From the NCBI RefSeq assembly GCF_038039215.1, contig NZ_JBBPCL010000001.1, forward strand, positions 3,844,001 to 3,908,000: 64,000 bases of DNA, written 5' to 3'. Shown here one piece after another: positions 10,875 to 20,930 of the stretch; the first letter of the stretch is position 1, and each line of letters opens with the position of its first letter. The notes below the pieces were generated by a model. The model searched no databases. It was not told the origin of the DNA and worked only from the letters and a program-made list of their open reading frames with translations. A program made the position numbers and the translations under genes. This DNA is from Pseudonocardia sp. T1-2H. GTDB taxonomy: Bacteria > Actinomycetota > Actinomycetes > Mycobacteriales > Pseudonocardiaceae.

Positions 10875-11309
10875 TCAGCGGCCCGGCGGGGACTGGCAGG
10901 CGGGACAGAGGCCCCAGTACACGACCTCGGCCTCGTCGATCCGGAAGCCCGCGTCGTCGGCGGCGGTCAGGCAGGGGGACTCGCCGACGGCGCAGTCGAC
11001 GTCGCCCACCGCGCCGCACAGACGGCAGACGACGTGGTGGTGGTTGTCGCCCACCCGCGCCTCGTAACGGGCGACCGAACCCGCCGGCTGGAAGCGGCGG
11101 ACCAGGCCGGCATCGGTGAGGACGCGCAGCACGTCGTACACGGCCTGGTGCGACACCGAGCTGAGCTGCACCCGGGTCGCCGCGATCAGGGTCTCGGTAT
11201 CGGCGTGCGGGTGGTCGTGCACCGCCGCCAACACGGCCTTGCGGGGCGCGGTGACGCGCAGCGCGGCGTCACGGAGGGAACGTTCGATCTGCGTGCTGCT
11301 GCTGTGCAC
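10875..11309 (-). CDS. furA: Fur-family repressor FurA
   Basis: 144 residues. N-terminal winged helix (about 10-80, [20 protein letters not shown]) and a C-terminal dimerisation and metal-binding domain with the His cluster [12 protein letters not shown]. Two CxxC pairs (C95/C98 and C135/C138) fit a structural zinc site. In actinobacteria FurA (CatR in Streptomyces) represses its own promoter and the adjacent katG and releases DNA on peroxide oxidation. The arrangement here is the classical furA-katG operon. A short inverted repeat 23 nt upstream of the GTG start is a likely binding site. A close call would be PerR/CatR; the role is the same. Confidence 0.93.
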   Translation of the reverse strand: MHSSSTQIERSLRDAALRVTAPRKAVLAAVHDHPHADTETLIAATRVQLSSVSHQAVYDVLRVLTDAGLVRRFQPAGSVARYEARVGDNHHHVVCRLCGAVGDVDCAVGESPCLTAADDAGFRIDEAEVVYWGLCPACQSPPGR

Positions 11310-11331
11310 GGGACAAGCTCAACACAGAAGG

Positions 11332-11349
11332 TGGACTGGATCAAGTCCA
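11332..11349. promoter_or_regulatory. Probable FurA operator
   Basis: The arms tggact and agtcca flank ggatca in an 18-bp symmetric site, 23 nt upstream of the furA start. The surrounding 60 bp are clearly AT-richer than the rest of the window. Autoregulation of furA is known in mycobacteria and streptomycetes; the exact site here is inferred. Confidence 0.55.
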
Positions 11350-11421
11350 GAACAGCGATTGGATCATTCTGGGCCGCCACGAGACCCGAGGCGATTCATC
11401 TCACCGGTCTGTCGCGCAGGT

Positions 11422-13203
11422 CTACCTGCCGACGGCGTAACCCTGCATCCCCCGGGGGTTGGCGCCGGCCGACAGGATCCTCGTCTCCGGGTCCCGTGCG
11501 ACCGCGCTGATCCGGCCCTCGGACCAGGGGCCGCCGACGGTGACGTCGTGCCCGCGGCGGGTCAGCTCGTCGATCACCACCTCCCCGGTCCGCGACTCGA
11601 CGACGACGCCGCCCGCGCTCATCGCGCGCGGGTAGAACGAGCTGGGGAAGCTCTCCGTGTGCCAGTTCGGCGCGTCGATCGCGCCCTGCAGGTCCGGCCC
11701 GCCGCGCACCGGCTCGCGCAGGGCGACGGCGAGCAGGAAGTGCAGGGTCCACTGGTCCTGCTGGTCCCCGCCGGGCGTCCCGAACGCCATCACCGGCTCG
11801 CCGTCGCGGAGCGCGAGGGAGGGGCTGAGTGTGGTCCGCGGGCGCTTGCGGGGTGCCAGCGAGTTCGGCAGGCCGGGCTCCAGCCAGGACATCTGCAGCC
11901 GGGTCCCGAGCGGGAAGCCCAGCTCGGGGACGACCGGGTTGGACTGCAGCCAGCCCCCGCTCGGCGTCGCGGAGATCATGTTGCCCCACCGGTCGACGAC
12001 GTCGACGTGGCAGGTGTCGCCCCGGGTGGCGCCGTCGCGGGCGACGGTCGGCTCCCCCGCACCGGCTCCGGGTGCCACGGTGACCGCCCCGCTCGCCGCG
12101 GCGAGGGCCTGCTTGCTCAGCCGCGGTTGCCGCCCGCCCGGGCTACCGGGCTGCAGCTCGTACGAGGCGTGCTCGCCGATCAGGGCGCGGCGCGCCGCGC
12201 TGTAGGCGGGATCGAGCAGCGCCTCCAGCGGGACGGGGGCGTCGTCGCCGTACCAGGCCTCGCGGTCCGCCATCGCGAGCTTCGCCCCCTCGACCAGCGT
12301 GTGCACGTACTCCGGGGTCCCGTACTCCAGGCCGCCGGGCAGGAGCGCGAGCTGCTGCAGGAACACCGGGCCCTGGCTCCACAGCCCGGGCTTCGCGATC
12401 GTCCAGCCGTTCCAGGTGAAGGTCGCCGGCTCCTCGTAGCCGGCTTCGAACCCCGCCATGTCCTCGACCGTGAGGGTGCCCGCGTGTCGATCCCCGGAGG
12501 TGTCCATGGTCGGCCGGGCCGCCGCCGCGGCGAGGTGCTCGGCGACGAACCCCTCCCGCCAGACCCGCCGGGCGGCGTCGATCTCGGCTTCCCGGGTTCC
12601 CCCCGCGGACTCCGCGAGGAGCCGGCGCCAGGTGGCCGCGAGGGCCGGGTTGCGCAGCAGCGCCCCGGGCCTCGGCGGTGCGCCGCCCGGCAGGTAGACG
12701 GCGGCGGAGGTGGTCCACTCCGTCTCGAACAGCTCCCGCACGGCGGACACCGCCGCCCCGACCCGCTCGACGGCCGGATGCCCGTCCTCGGCGTACCCGA
12801 TGGCGTACCTCAGGACGTCGGCGAGGGACTTCGTGCCGTGGTCCCGCAGCAGGACCAGCCACGCCTCGACGGCGCCGGGCACGGCCGCCGCGAGCGGCCC
12901 GGTCCCGGGGACGAGATCCAGGCCCAGGCCCGTGTAGTGCGCGATCGTCGCGCCGGCCGGCGCCGGACCCTGCCCGCAGAGGACCTGCACCCGACCCCCG
13001 GCCGGCGCCAGGATGATCGGCAGGTCCCCACCCGGCCCGTTCAGATGCGGTTCGACGACCTGCAGCACGAACCCCGCGGCCACCGCGGCGTCGAACGCGT
13101 TGCCGTCGTCCTCGAGGACCGCCATGGCCGTCGAGGAGGCGAGCCAGTGCGTCGACGCGGCCATGCCGAACGTGCCCTGCAGGGTGGGCCGGGTCGTGAA
13201 CAC
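11422..13203 (-). CDS. ggt: Gamma-glutamyltransferase family protein (Ntn hydrolase)
   Basis: 593 residues, the normal precursor length. The proenzyme is expected to cleave itself before T397 in GDTCHVDVVDRWGNMIS, creating the N-terminal nucleophile of the small subunit. Substrate-binding features include VVEPHLNGPGGD near residue 50 and TLSPSLALRDGEPVMAFGTPGGDQQDQ near 450, which includes the GTPGG loop. The family transfers or hydrolyses the gamma-glutamyl group of glutathione and related peptides. No signal peptide is visible (it begins MFTTRPTLQGTFGMAAST), so a cytoplasmic acylase or mycothiol/glutamyl-compound role is possible instead of a periplasmic one. It is preceded 85 nt upstream by the Met-rich lipoprotein gene on the same strand. 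Substrate uncertain. Confidence 0.88.
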   Translation of the reverse strand: MFTTRPTLQGTFGMAASTHWLASSTAMAVLEDDGNAFDAAVAAGFVLQVVEPHLNGPGGDLPIILAPAGGRVQVLCGQGPAPAGATIAHYTGLGLDLVPGTGPLAAAVPGAVEAWLVLLRDHGTKSLADVLRYAIGYAEDGHPAVERVGAAVSAVRELFETEWTTSAAVYLPGGAPPRPGALLRNPALAATWRRLLAESAGGTREAEIDAARRVWREGFVAEHLAAAAARPTMDTSGDRHAGTLTVEDMAGFEAGYEEPATFTWNGWTIAKPGLWSQGPVFLQQLALLPGGLEYGTPEYVHTLVEGAKLAMADREAWYGDDAPVPLEALLDPAYSAARRALIGEHASYELQPGSPGGRQPRLSKQALAAASGAVTVAPGAGAGEPTVARDGATRGDTCHVDVVDRWGNMISATPSGGWLQSNPVVPELGFPLGTRLQMSWLEPGLPNSLAPRKRPRTTLSPSLALRDGEPVMAFGTPGGDQQDQWTLHFLLAVALREPVRGGPDLQGAIDAPNWHTESFPSSFYPRAMSAGGVVVESRTGEVVIDELTRRGHDVTVGGPWSEGRISAVARDPETRILSAGANPRGMQGYAVGR

Positions 13204-13288
13204 GGGAGCAGCACCTCCGGTCGTGAGGGCGAGGACACCCGATGATCCCCCACGTCCAGGGCGTCCGCCGGACGCGGGTGGCCCTGCA

Positions 13289-13867
13289 TCAGGGCTTCGC
13301 CTTGCTCCCGTCCGGGGCGACGGCGAACCAGGTGCCGTCCGTGCCGTTGCCCGCGGTGGTCGTCAACGAGCCGTCGTCGGCGGCGTTGCGGTAGAGCGGC
13401 CAGCCCTTCAGCGTGAGCTGCGCGGAGCCGTCCGCGCGCGTCACCGTGCCGACCGCGGAGTCGTCGACGCCCATCAGGCCGGGGGTCTGCCCGGCCGGCA
13501 GCAGGATCGGGACCCAGGAAACCGCGCAGGCGTCCGTGCAGGTGGACGTCGGTGGCGTCGCGCTGTCCGAGTCCGAGCGGAACAGGACGTGCCCGCCGCC
13601 GTCGGTGACGACGGTGCCGAGCGGTCCGGTCTGCACGGCCCAGAGCTCGACGGACCCACTCCCACCGCCGTGGTGCATGCCCTCCATCCCGTGCATGCCC
13701 TCCATCCCCTGCATGCCCTCCATCCCCTGCATGCCGGGCATGTCATGGCTGGTGGCGGCCGCAGGGGCCGCAGCCGGGGCGACGGGCTCGTTCGCGCACG
13801 CCGACAGCACGGTCAGGCCCGCGGCGGTCAGCAGCGCGGCCGCCCACGACCGGTTCCTGCGCGTCAT
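13289..13867 (-). CDS. Met/His-rich lipoprotein with Yx(F/W/Y)xxD-type domain (COG4315)
   Basis: 192 residues. Signal peptide with lipobox LSAC (C24), so it is anchored to the outer face of the membrane. Residues about 40-70 form a Met/Gly/His-rich repeat (MQGMEG, MHGMEG, HH) that resembles copper-binding sequences. The C-terminal 120 residues hold two related repeats of a small secreted domain of the COG4315/Lipoprotein_15 type, including LGTVVTDGGGHVLFRSDSD, a Cys pair in STCTDACAVSW, and LKGWPLYRNAADD with an aromatic Y residue and closing D. Function unproven; copper binding or handling is inferred from the repeat. ATG 13867 is chosen because the signal peptide begins there. Probably its own transcription unit upstream of ggt. 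Confidence 0.8.
   Translation of the reverse strand: MTRRNRSWAAALLTAAGLTVLSACANEPVAPAAAPAAATSHDMPGMQGMEGMQGMEGMHGMEGMHHGGGSGSVELWAVQTGPLGTVVTDGGGHVLFRSDSDSATPPTSTCTDACAVSWVPILLPAGQTPGLMGVDDSAVGTVTRADGSAQLTLKGWPLYRNAADDGSLTTTAGNGTDGTWFAVAPDGSKAKP
13673..13740. repeat. 18-bp tandem repeats encoding a Met/His-rich tract
   Basis: Three units (13673-13690, 13691-13708 and 13709-13726) of gtgcatgccctccatccc, with the last starting c instead of g, then a partial fourth unit to 13740. Each unit encodes six residues of the GMxGME type on the minus strand. Copy number could vary without shifting the frame. Confidence 0.9.
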
Positions 13868-14111
13868 CTCCGGACCGCTCCTCGCCTCGACTGTGGTGCA
13901 CGAGAACGGTAGGCGGGCGGCTCCCGGAAGCCGGCCAACCTGAGCAACCCCCTCCGCCGGACCCGCCCAACCGCTGTTCGACGGCGACGAACGGGCCCGC
14001 GTTGCTCCGTCCGGTCCAGGCTCGACGGCCGGAAGCCGCGCCCGGTCCACAGGAACGCCCACGGGACCCGCGCCTACCCTGGGAAGTCCATCGATCCCGC
14101 CAGGAGTGCCC

Positions 14112-14585
14112 GTGCCGCAGCGCCCCGACCGCTCGTCCCCGAGGAACCGGCGCCTGTCGGACCCGTTCTCCGCGGCCGCCGCGGCCCTGCCGACCGCCGC
14201 GACCCGCCCGACGGTGATCGTCGTGCTGCTCGCGATCGCGGCCGTCGTCCAGGCCGGGCTGGCGGTCACGACCTTCGGCGCGGGACCGGTACCGGCCGTC
14301 CTCGCCGCGGTGATCGCGCTGGCCGAGGTCGCGCTGGCCGTCATGATCGCGCGCAGGCACAGCCCAGGGCTGGTGCTCGGCGCCGCGGTGGTGGGGATGC
14401 TCGGGATCGCCTGCTTCGTGCTGGTCGCGGTGCTGTCGGTGTCCGGGTCGGTCGCGACCGAGGGCTGGGTCGGGCCGTGGGGCATCGGCGCGGCGCTGGC
14501 GGACTCGATGGTGGTCCGGATCGCCGCGGTCGTGCTCCGCCGCCCGCCGGCCGCACCCCTGATGGGCGCGCCGAAGCGGACGTAG
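14112..14585 (+). CDS. Integral membrane protein of unknown function
   Basis: 157 residues from GTG 14112, which has AGGAG ending 5 nt upstream; GTG 14106 overlaps that ribosome binding site and is less likely. A basic N-terminal tail is followed by four predicted membrane segments: TVIVVLLAIAAVVQAGLAVT, VLAAVIALAEVALAVMI, VLGAAVVGMLGIACFVLVAV and a shorter one around GIGAALADSMVVRIAAVV. The product ends in a basic C-terminus. It resembles the many small four-helix actinobacterial proteins with no assigned role. It is convergent with the BFN protein 24 nt downstream and separated from the lipoprotein gene by a 244-bp divergent promoter region. Confidence 0.75.
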   Translation: MPQRPDRSSPRNRRLSDPFSAAAAALPTAATRPTVIVVLLAIAAVVQAGLAVTTFGAGPVPAVLAAVIALAEVALAVMIARRHSPGLVLGAAVVGMLGIACFVLVAVLSVSGSVATEGWVGPWGIGAALADSMVVRIAAVVLRRPPAAPLMGAPKRT

Positions 14586-14609
14586 CCTCGTGGGTCCGCG
14601 GTTCGGGGA

Positions 14610-15143
14610 CTACGACGGTTTGTCGAAGTCCTCCGGCGACGCCTGGTCCAGGAACTTCCGGAACGCCTCGACCTCGTCCGGGTCGACGACCGGCTCCCCG
14701 GACTCGTCGACCGCGATCTCCTCGTCCGGGTCGTCCTCGACGTTCACCACCGCGAGCTCGGTGGCTCCCGCCGCGAGGACGTCCTCCTCCACGAGGATCG
14801 GCAGCTCCAGGTGCAGCGCCAGTGTGACCGCGTCGGTGAGCCGCGAGGACACGGTGACGCCGCGGTCGAGCCGCAGCTCGGCGTGGTAGATGCCGTCCCG
14901 GATCTCGGTGATCCGCACCCCCTCGATCCGGTGACCCAGCGCCTCGACGACGTTGCAGATCAACGCGTGGGTCTGCGGGCGTTCGGGCCGGGCGCCGCTG
15001 CGTTCCAGCTCGACGGCCTGCGCCTCGGGGATACCGACGGCGATCGGCAGCACTCTCCCCCGGCCGTCGGTCTCCTGCAGGACGAGCAGCGGCCGTGACC
15101 CCTGCGGGTCGACGCCCAGTGCCATGACGCGTACCTCGGGCAC
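14610..15143 (-). CDS. Bifunctional nuclease (BFN, DUF151) domain protein
   Basis: 177 residues from GTG 15143, preceded by a G-rich ribosome binding site. The BFN fold covers about residues 1-130: VPEVRVMALGVD, PLLVLQETDGRGRVLPIAVG, EAQAVELE and HALICNVVEALGHRIEGVRI, then ILVEEDVLA. The C-terminal 50 residues are very acidic. The family is named after a plant protein with nuclease activity; in bacteria the function is open, and its gene is often found near redox or cell-envelope genes. It is divergent from the small acidic protein gene across 52 bp. No membrane segment is seen. Confidence 0.85.
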   Translation of the reverse strand: MPEVRVMALGVDPQGSRPLLVLQETDGRGRVLPIAVGIPEAQAVELERSGARPERPQTHALICNVVEALGHRIEGVRITEIRDGIYHAELRLDRGVTVSSRLTDAVTLALHLELPILVEEDVLAAGATELAVVNVEDDPDEEIAVDESGEPVVDPDEVEAFRKFLDQASPEDFDKPS

Positions 15144-15195
15144 CGGCCCACCCCCCTTCGCGTTTGATCGCGCGGAGTGCCGGGCACACCGCGCC

Positions 15196-15435
15196 ATGTT
15201 CGAGTCGACACCTGACCACGAGTCCGCGTCCGGCGCATCTCGCGATCCCGACCAGGATCCCGCAAAGAGGCACCTGGAGGACACCGTCGACGAGATGGAA
15301 GAACGGGCCGTCGGCCACACGGTGGACCAGGTCCGGGACGAGGACGACGCCGAGACCCCTGCCGAGGAGCAGGATCTGGACCCGGACGACAGCGGAACGG
15401 GTGCCGGCCGGGGCCCGGGCGCCGAACCCGCCTGA
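15196..15435 (+). CDS. Small acidic protein of unknown function
   Basis: 79 residues from ATG 15196. The product is strongly acidic, with the helical stretch HLEDTVDEMEERAVGHTVDQ followed by an Asp/Glu-rich tail. Related short proteins with an LEDxVDEMEER-type segment are common and uncharacterised in actinobacteria. G/C-rich third positions support the frame, but there is no obvious ribosome binding site. It overlaps nothing and sits between the BFN gene and the convergent ClpC-like gene. Its role cannot be inferred. Confidence 0.55.
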   Translation: MFESTPDHESASGASRDPDQDPAKRHLEDTVDEMEERAVGHTVDQVRDEDDAETPAEEQDLDPDDSGTGAGRGPGAEPA

Positions 15436-15488
15436 CGGCTCGTGCGCGGTGGGTGGTGCGGGGCGCCGCTCACCGCGCACGGCCGACG

Positions 15489-18002
<2,514 letters not shown>

Positions 18003-18021
18003 GTGAGTACTCCTCTCACCT

Positions 18022-18061
18022 CGTGCGCGGGCACGCCGCCGGGCGACGGCGCCCGCGCACG
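18022..18061. terminator. Terminator downstream of the DJ-1/PfpI gene
   Basis: Perfect 11-bp arms (18022-18032 and 18051-18061), placed 4 nt beyond the stop of the DJ-1/PfpI gene and 20 nt before the ClpC-like start. Confidence 0.6.
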
Positions 18062-18064
18062 GGT

Positions 18065-18640
18065 TCAGCTCGTTGCGCCCTCGTCGTGCACCTTGTGCGG
18101 ACCCTCGGCGAACTCCTCGACGACCTTCGCGCAGAACGCGGGCAGGTCGTCCGGGTTGCGGCTGGAGACGAGTCCTCTGTCGGTGACGACCTCCTCGTCC
18201 ACCACGGTGCCGCCGGCGTTGCGGATGTCCGTGCGCAGGCTGGGGAACGACGTCAGGGTGCGCCCCCGCACGAGGTCCGCCTCCACGAGCGTCCACGGCC
18301 CGTGGCAGATGACGCCGACGGGCTTGCCCGCCGCGAACACGTCCTTGACGAAGGTGAGCACGTCCGCGTCCATGCGGAGCCGGTCCGCGTTGACGGTGCC
18401 GCCCGGCAGGAGCAGCGCGTCGTAGTCGTCGGCCGAGACCTTCGACGCGACCTTGTCCACGGGGTAGGTGCCCGCGGGGACGATGTCGCCGTTCATGGCC
18501 TGGATCGCGTCGTCGGAGAGGGACACGATCTCCGTCGTGGCGCCCGCGTCCTCCACCGCCTTCCGCGGCTGGGTCAGCTCGACCTCCTCGACACCGTCCG
18601 TCGCCAGGATCGCGACGCGCTTTCCGGTCAGGGTGCTCAT
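18065..18640 (-). CDS. DJ-1/PfpI family protein (class I glutamine amidotransferase-like)
   Basis: 191 residues. The fold signature is complete: RVAILATDGVEEVELTQPRK at the N-terminus, then YDALLLPGGTVNADRLR, and the nucleophile-elbow cysteine in VGVICHGPWTLVEADLVRGR, with the Glu of DGVEEVE placed to activate it. Members act as protein or methylglyoxal deglycases, cysteine peptidases or stress chaperones; which applies here is not certain. ATG 18640 has AGGAG 5 nt upstream. It follows an F420-type oxidoreductase gene by 37 nt on the same strand, so the two may be cotranscribed in a stress unit. Confidence 0.92.
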   Translation of the reverse strand: MSTLTGKRVAILATDGVEEVELTQPRKAVEDAGATTEIVSLSDDAIQAMNGDIVPAGTYPVDKVASKVSADDYDALLLPGGTVNADRLRMDADVLTFVKDVFAAGKPVGVICHGPWTLVEADLVRGRTLTSFPSLRTDIRNAGGTVVDEEVVTDRGLVSSRNPDDLPAFCAKVVEEFAEGPHKVHDEGATS

Positions 18641-18677
18641 GCGTTCTCCTCTCGTGGGTCGTGGGGGTGTACCCCGC

Positions 18678-19688
18678 TCAGCGCTCGCTACGCAGGCCGA
18701 TCGCCCGGTCCTTGGCCTCGCCGAACTCCTCCCGCAGCGCGGGCAGCAGCTCGTCGCGGGCGAAGTCGCAGAAGGCGGGCTGGGTCTCCCCACCCACCTG
18801 GGCGAGAGCGACATGGGTGAACCCCGCGTCGACGAACGGCCGGACCGCCTCGACGTGTGCGGACACGTCCGGCCCGCACGGGAACGCCTGCGCGACGTCC
18901 TCCTTCCGCACGAACGAGGTCGCGGCGGCGAACCCGGCGGTCCCGGGCAGCTCGGCGTTGACCTTCCAGCCGCCGGCGAACCAGCGGAACAGCTCGTGCG
19001 CCCGATCCACGGCCGTGTCCCGGTCCGGGTCCCAGCTGATCGGCTGCTGGCCGATCTTGGGCAGCTCGACCCCGGCAGCCCGGTCGAAACCCTGCACCAG
19101 CGCGGGTTCGGGCTCCACCGCGACCATGGCGTCGCTCACCGGGGCGAAGTGCTCGATCGACTGCGTGCCGGACACCGCGACGGCGATCGGCACGCCGCCC
19201 TCCGGGAGGTCCCAGAGCTTCGCCGAGTCCACCCGGTAGTGCCGCCCGACGAAGTTGACGTAGCCGCCCCCGAACAGCTCGCGGATGATCGCCACGGCCT
19301 CGTCGAGCATCTCGTGCCGGACGTTCGCCGGCGGCCAGCCCTGCCCGACGACGTGCTCGTTCAGGTTCTCCCCCGCGCCCAGCCCGAGGGTGAACCGGCC
19401 GTCGGCGAGCAGGGCGACCGTCGCCGCCTTCTGCGCGACGACGACCGGGTGGTAGCGGATCGTCGGGCACGTCACGTAGGTCATCAGCCCCACCCGCTCG
19501 GTGGCCGTGGCGACCGCGCCGAGCACGCTCCAGGCGTACGGCGCGTGCCCCATGGAGTCCAGCCAGGGGAAGTAGTGGTCGCTGATGACCTCGAAGTCGA
19601 AGCCGGCCCGTTCCGCGGCGACCGCGTCCGAGACCAGCTCGCGAGGGCCGCGCTGCTCGCAGAGCAGGGTGTATCCGAAAGCCGTCAT
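18678..19688 (-). CDS. LLM-class F420-dependent oxidoreductase
   Basis: 336 residues from ATG 19688. It is a TIM-barrel luciferase-like protein: AERAGFDFEVISDHYFPWLD, then VGLMTYVTCPTIRYHPVVVAQ, and the conserved FTLGLGAGENLNEHVVGQGWP. The pattern is close to the glucose-6-phosphate dehydrogenase-like / TIGR03557-type branch of F420 enzymes in actinobacteria. The reaction is hydride transfer with F420, but the substrate cannot be told from sequence. It is divergent from the PPOX gene (start 19733) with a 44-bp shared promoter region. No signal peptide, so it is cytoplasmic. Confidence 0.88.
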   Translation of the reverse strand: MTAFGYTLLCEQRGPRELVSDAVAAERAGFDFEVISDHYFPWLDSMGHAPYAWSVLGAVATATERVGLMTYVTCPTIRYHPVVVAQKAATVALLADGRFTLGLGAGENLNEHVVGQGWPPANVRHEMLDEAVAIIRELFGGGYVNFVGRHYRVDSAKLWDLPEGGVPIAVAVSGTQSIEHFAPVSDAMVAVEPEPALVQGFDRAAGVELPKIGQQPISWDPDRDTAVDRAHELFRWFAGGWKVNAELPGTAGFAAATSFVRKEDVAQAFPCGPDVSAHVEAVRPFVDAGFTHVALAQVGGETQPAFCDFARDELLPALREEFGEAKDRAIGLRSER

Positions 19689-19732
19689 GGCGGGGGCGGT
19701 ACCCGCGGCCCCGGCTCCCGTAACGTCCGGCC

Positions 19733-20134
19733 ATGGCCACCCCACCACCGCTTCCCGGCCCGATGCTCGAGCTCCTGCGCCGGGCCAGCCCCTGCTACCT
19801 GGCGACCGTCATGCCGGACGGCTCCCCGCAGCTCACCCAGACCTGGGTGGACACGGACGGCACGCACATCCTGATCAACTCTGTCCGCGGCCACCAGAAG
19901 ATCCGCAACATCGAGCGGGACCCCCGGGTGGCGGTGAACGTGTCCGATCCGGACGACCCCGCCCGGTACTTCGGGATTCGCGGCCGGGTCGTCGACGTCA
20001 CCACCGAGGGTGCGGCCGAGCACATCGAGTCCCTGGCGCAGCGCTACCTCGGCGGCCCCTACCCCTGGTACGGCGGCCGGAACGAGACGCGGCTGCTCCT
20101 GCGCATCGAGGCGGACTCGGTCCTCGCGATGTAG
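19733..20134 (+). CDS. PPOX-class, probably F420-dependent, oxidoreductase
   Basis: 133 residues, a single split-barrel domain. Features: LLRRASPCYLATVMPDGSP at the start of the barrel, QLTQTWVD, the strand ILINSVRGHQKIRNIERDPR typical of FDOR-B proteins, then VAVNVSDPDDPARYFGIRGR. Such enzymes reduce small molecules with F420H2 (or FMN or haem in relatives). The pairing with a divergent F420-type luciferase-like gene favours F420. It is followed by an aldolase gene 51 nt downstream on the same strand. Confidence 0.88.
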   Translation: MATPPPLPGPMLELLRRASPCYLATVMPDGSPQLTQTWVDTDGTHILINSVRGHQKIRNIERDPRVAVNVSDPDDPARYFGIRGRVVDVTTEGAAEHIESLAQRYLGGPYPWYGGRNETRLLLRIEADSVLAM

Positions 20135-20185
20135 CCGTGCCGGGGCGGCACCCGATCCAGGAGTACCCACCGGCAGACTGGCGCC

Positions 20186-20836
20186 ATGCTGCTGGCCGAC
20201 GAGCGGGCGTCGATCGTCGGGTACTGCCGCCGGATGGACGCCGACGGGCTCACCGTAGGGACGTCGGGGAACCTGAGCGTGCGGGTCGGCGACCTCATCG
20301 CGGTGACGCCCAGCGGCGTCGACTACGCGGCGCTCACCCCGCCGGACGTGTGCGTGCTCGACCTCGACGGCGGCCCGGTCGACGCGCGGCGCGAGCCCTC
20401 GTCGGAGGTGCCCATGCACCTGGCGGTGTACCGGGGGACGGACGCCCGGGCCGTCGTCCACACGCATCCGCTCCACGCCACGGCGCTGTCCACGCTGCTC
20501 GACGAGCTGCCGCCGATCCACTACCTCGTCGGGCTGCTCGGCGGGCCGGTCCGGGTGGCGCCCTACGCCACCTACGGTTCCGCCGAGCTGGCCGAGGCGA
20601 GCGTGCGCGCGCTCGAGGGCCGGTCCGCGGTGCTGCTGCGCAACCACGGCGCCACGACGTACGGCGCCACGCTCGCGGAGGCGTACACCCGCACGACCTA
20701 CCTGGAGTGGCTCTGCCGGCTCCACCACCAGGCGTCGCTCCTCGGCACGCCGAGCCTGATCCCGCCCGACGAGCTCGAACGCGTCATCGCGAAGCTGCGG
20801 ACCTACGGGCAGCGTCCGCCGGAATCCGGGGAGTGA
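20186..20836 (+). CDS. Class II aldolase/adducin family protein (fuculose-phosphate aldolase-like)
   Basis: 216 residues, full length. The active site is intact: phosphate loop in TSGNLSVRVGD and TPSGVDY, catalytic Glu in SSEVPMH, zinc ligands in VVHTHPLHA and a third His in LLRNHGATTYG. The enzyme cleaves phosphorylated ketoses to dihydroxyacetone phosphate and an aldehyde, or acts as a related epimerase; the sugar is not determined. Its stop overlaps a GTG (GTGA) that starts a remnant frame, suggesting a coupled downstream gene has been lost. Sugar metabolism neighbours are not obvious, so the pathway is open. Confidence 0.9.
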   Translation: MLLADERASIVGYCRRMDADGLTVGTSGNLSVRVGDLIAVTPSGVDYAALTPPDVCVLDLDGGPVDARREPSSEVPMHLAVYRGTDARAVVHTHPLHATALSTLLDELPPIHYLVGLLGGPVRVAPYATYGSAELAEASVRALEGRSAVLLRNHGATTYGATLAEAYTRTTYLEWLCRLHHQASLLGTPSLIPPDELERVIAKLRTYGQRPPESGE

Positions 20837-20930
20837 CCACCACGACCTTCGTCCTCGTGCACGGATTTCGCACGTCCGCTTCCAGCTGCACCCGGACGAG
20901 TCGGTGATCATCGACGGGCTCGCACGCTAG
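20833..20930 (+). pseudogene. Remnant of an alpha/beta-hydrolase gene
   Basis: GTG 20833 overlaps the aldolase stop and starts VTTTTFVLVHGF, the classic opening strand and HG oxyanion loop of an alpha/beta hydrolase. The frame ends after 24 codons at 20907. Another frame closes with HVRFQLHPDESVIIDGLAR before a TAG at 20928-20930, which looks like a normal C-terminus. The simplest reading is an internal deletion that removed almost the whole gene and left both ends out of frame. That the second piece is the C-terminus of the same hydrolase is an inference. Confidence 0.5.
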
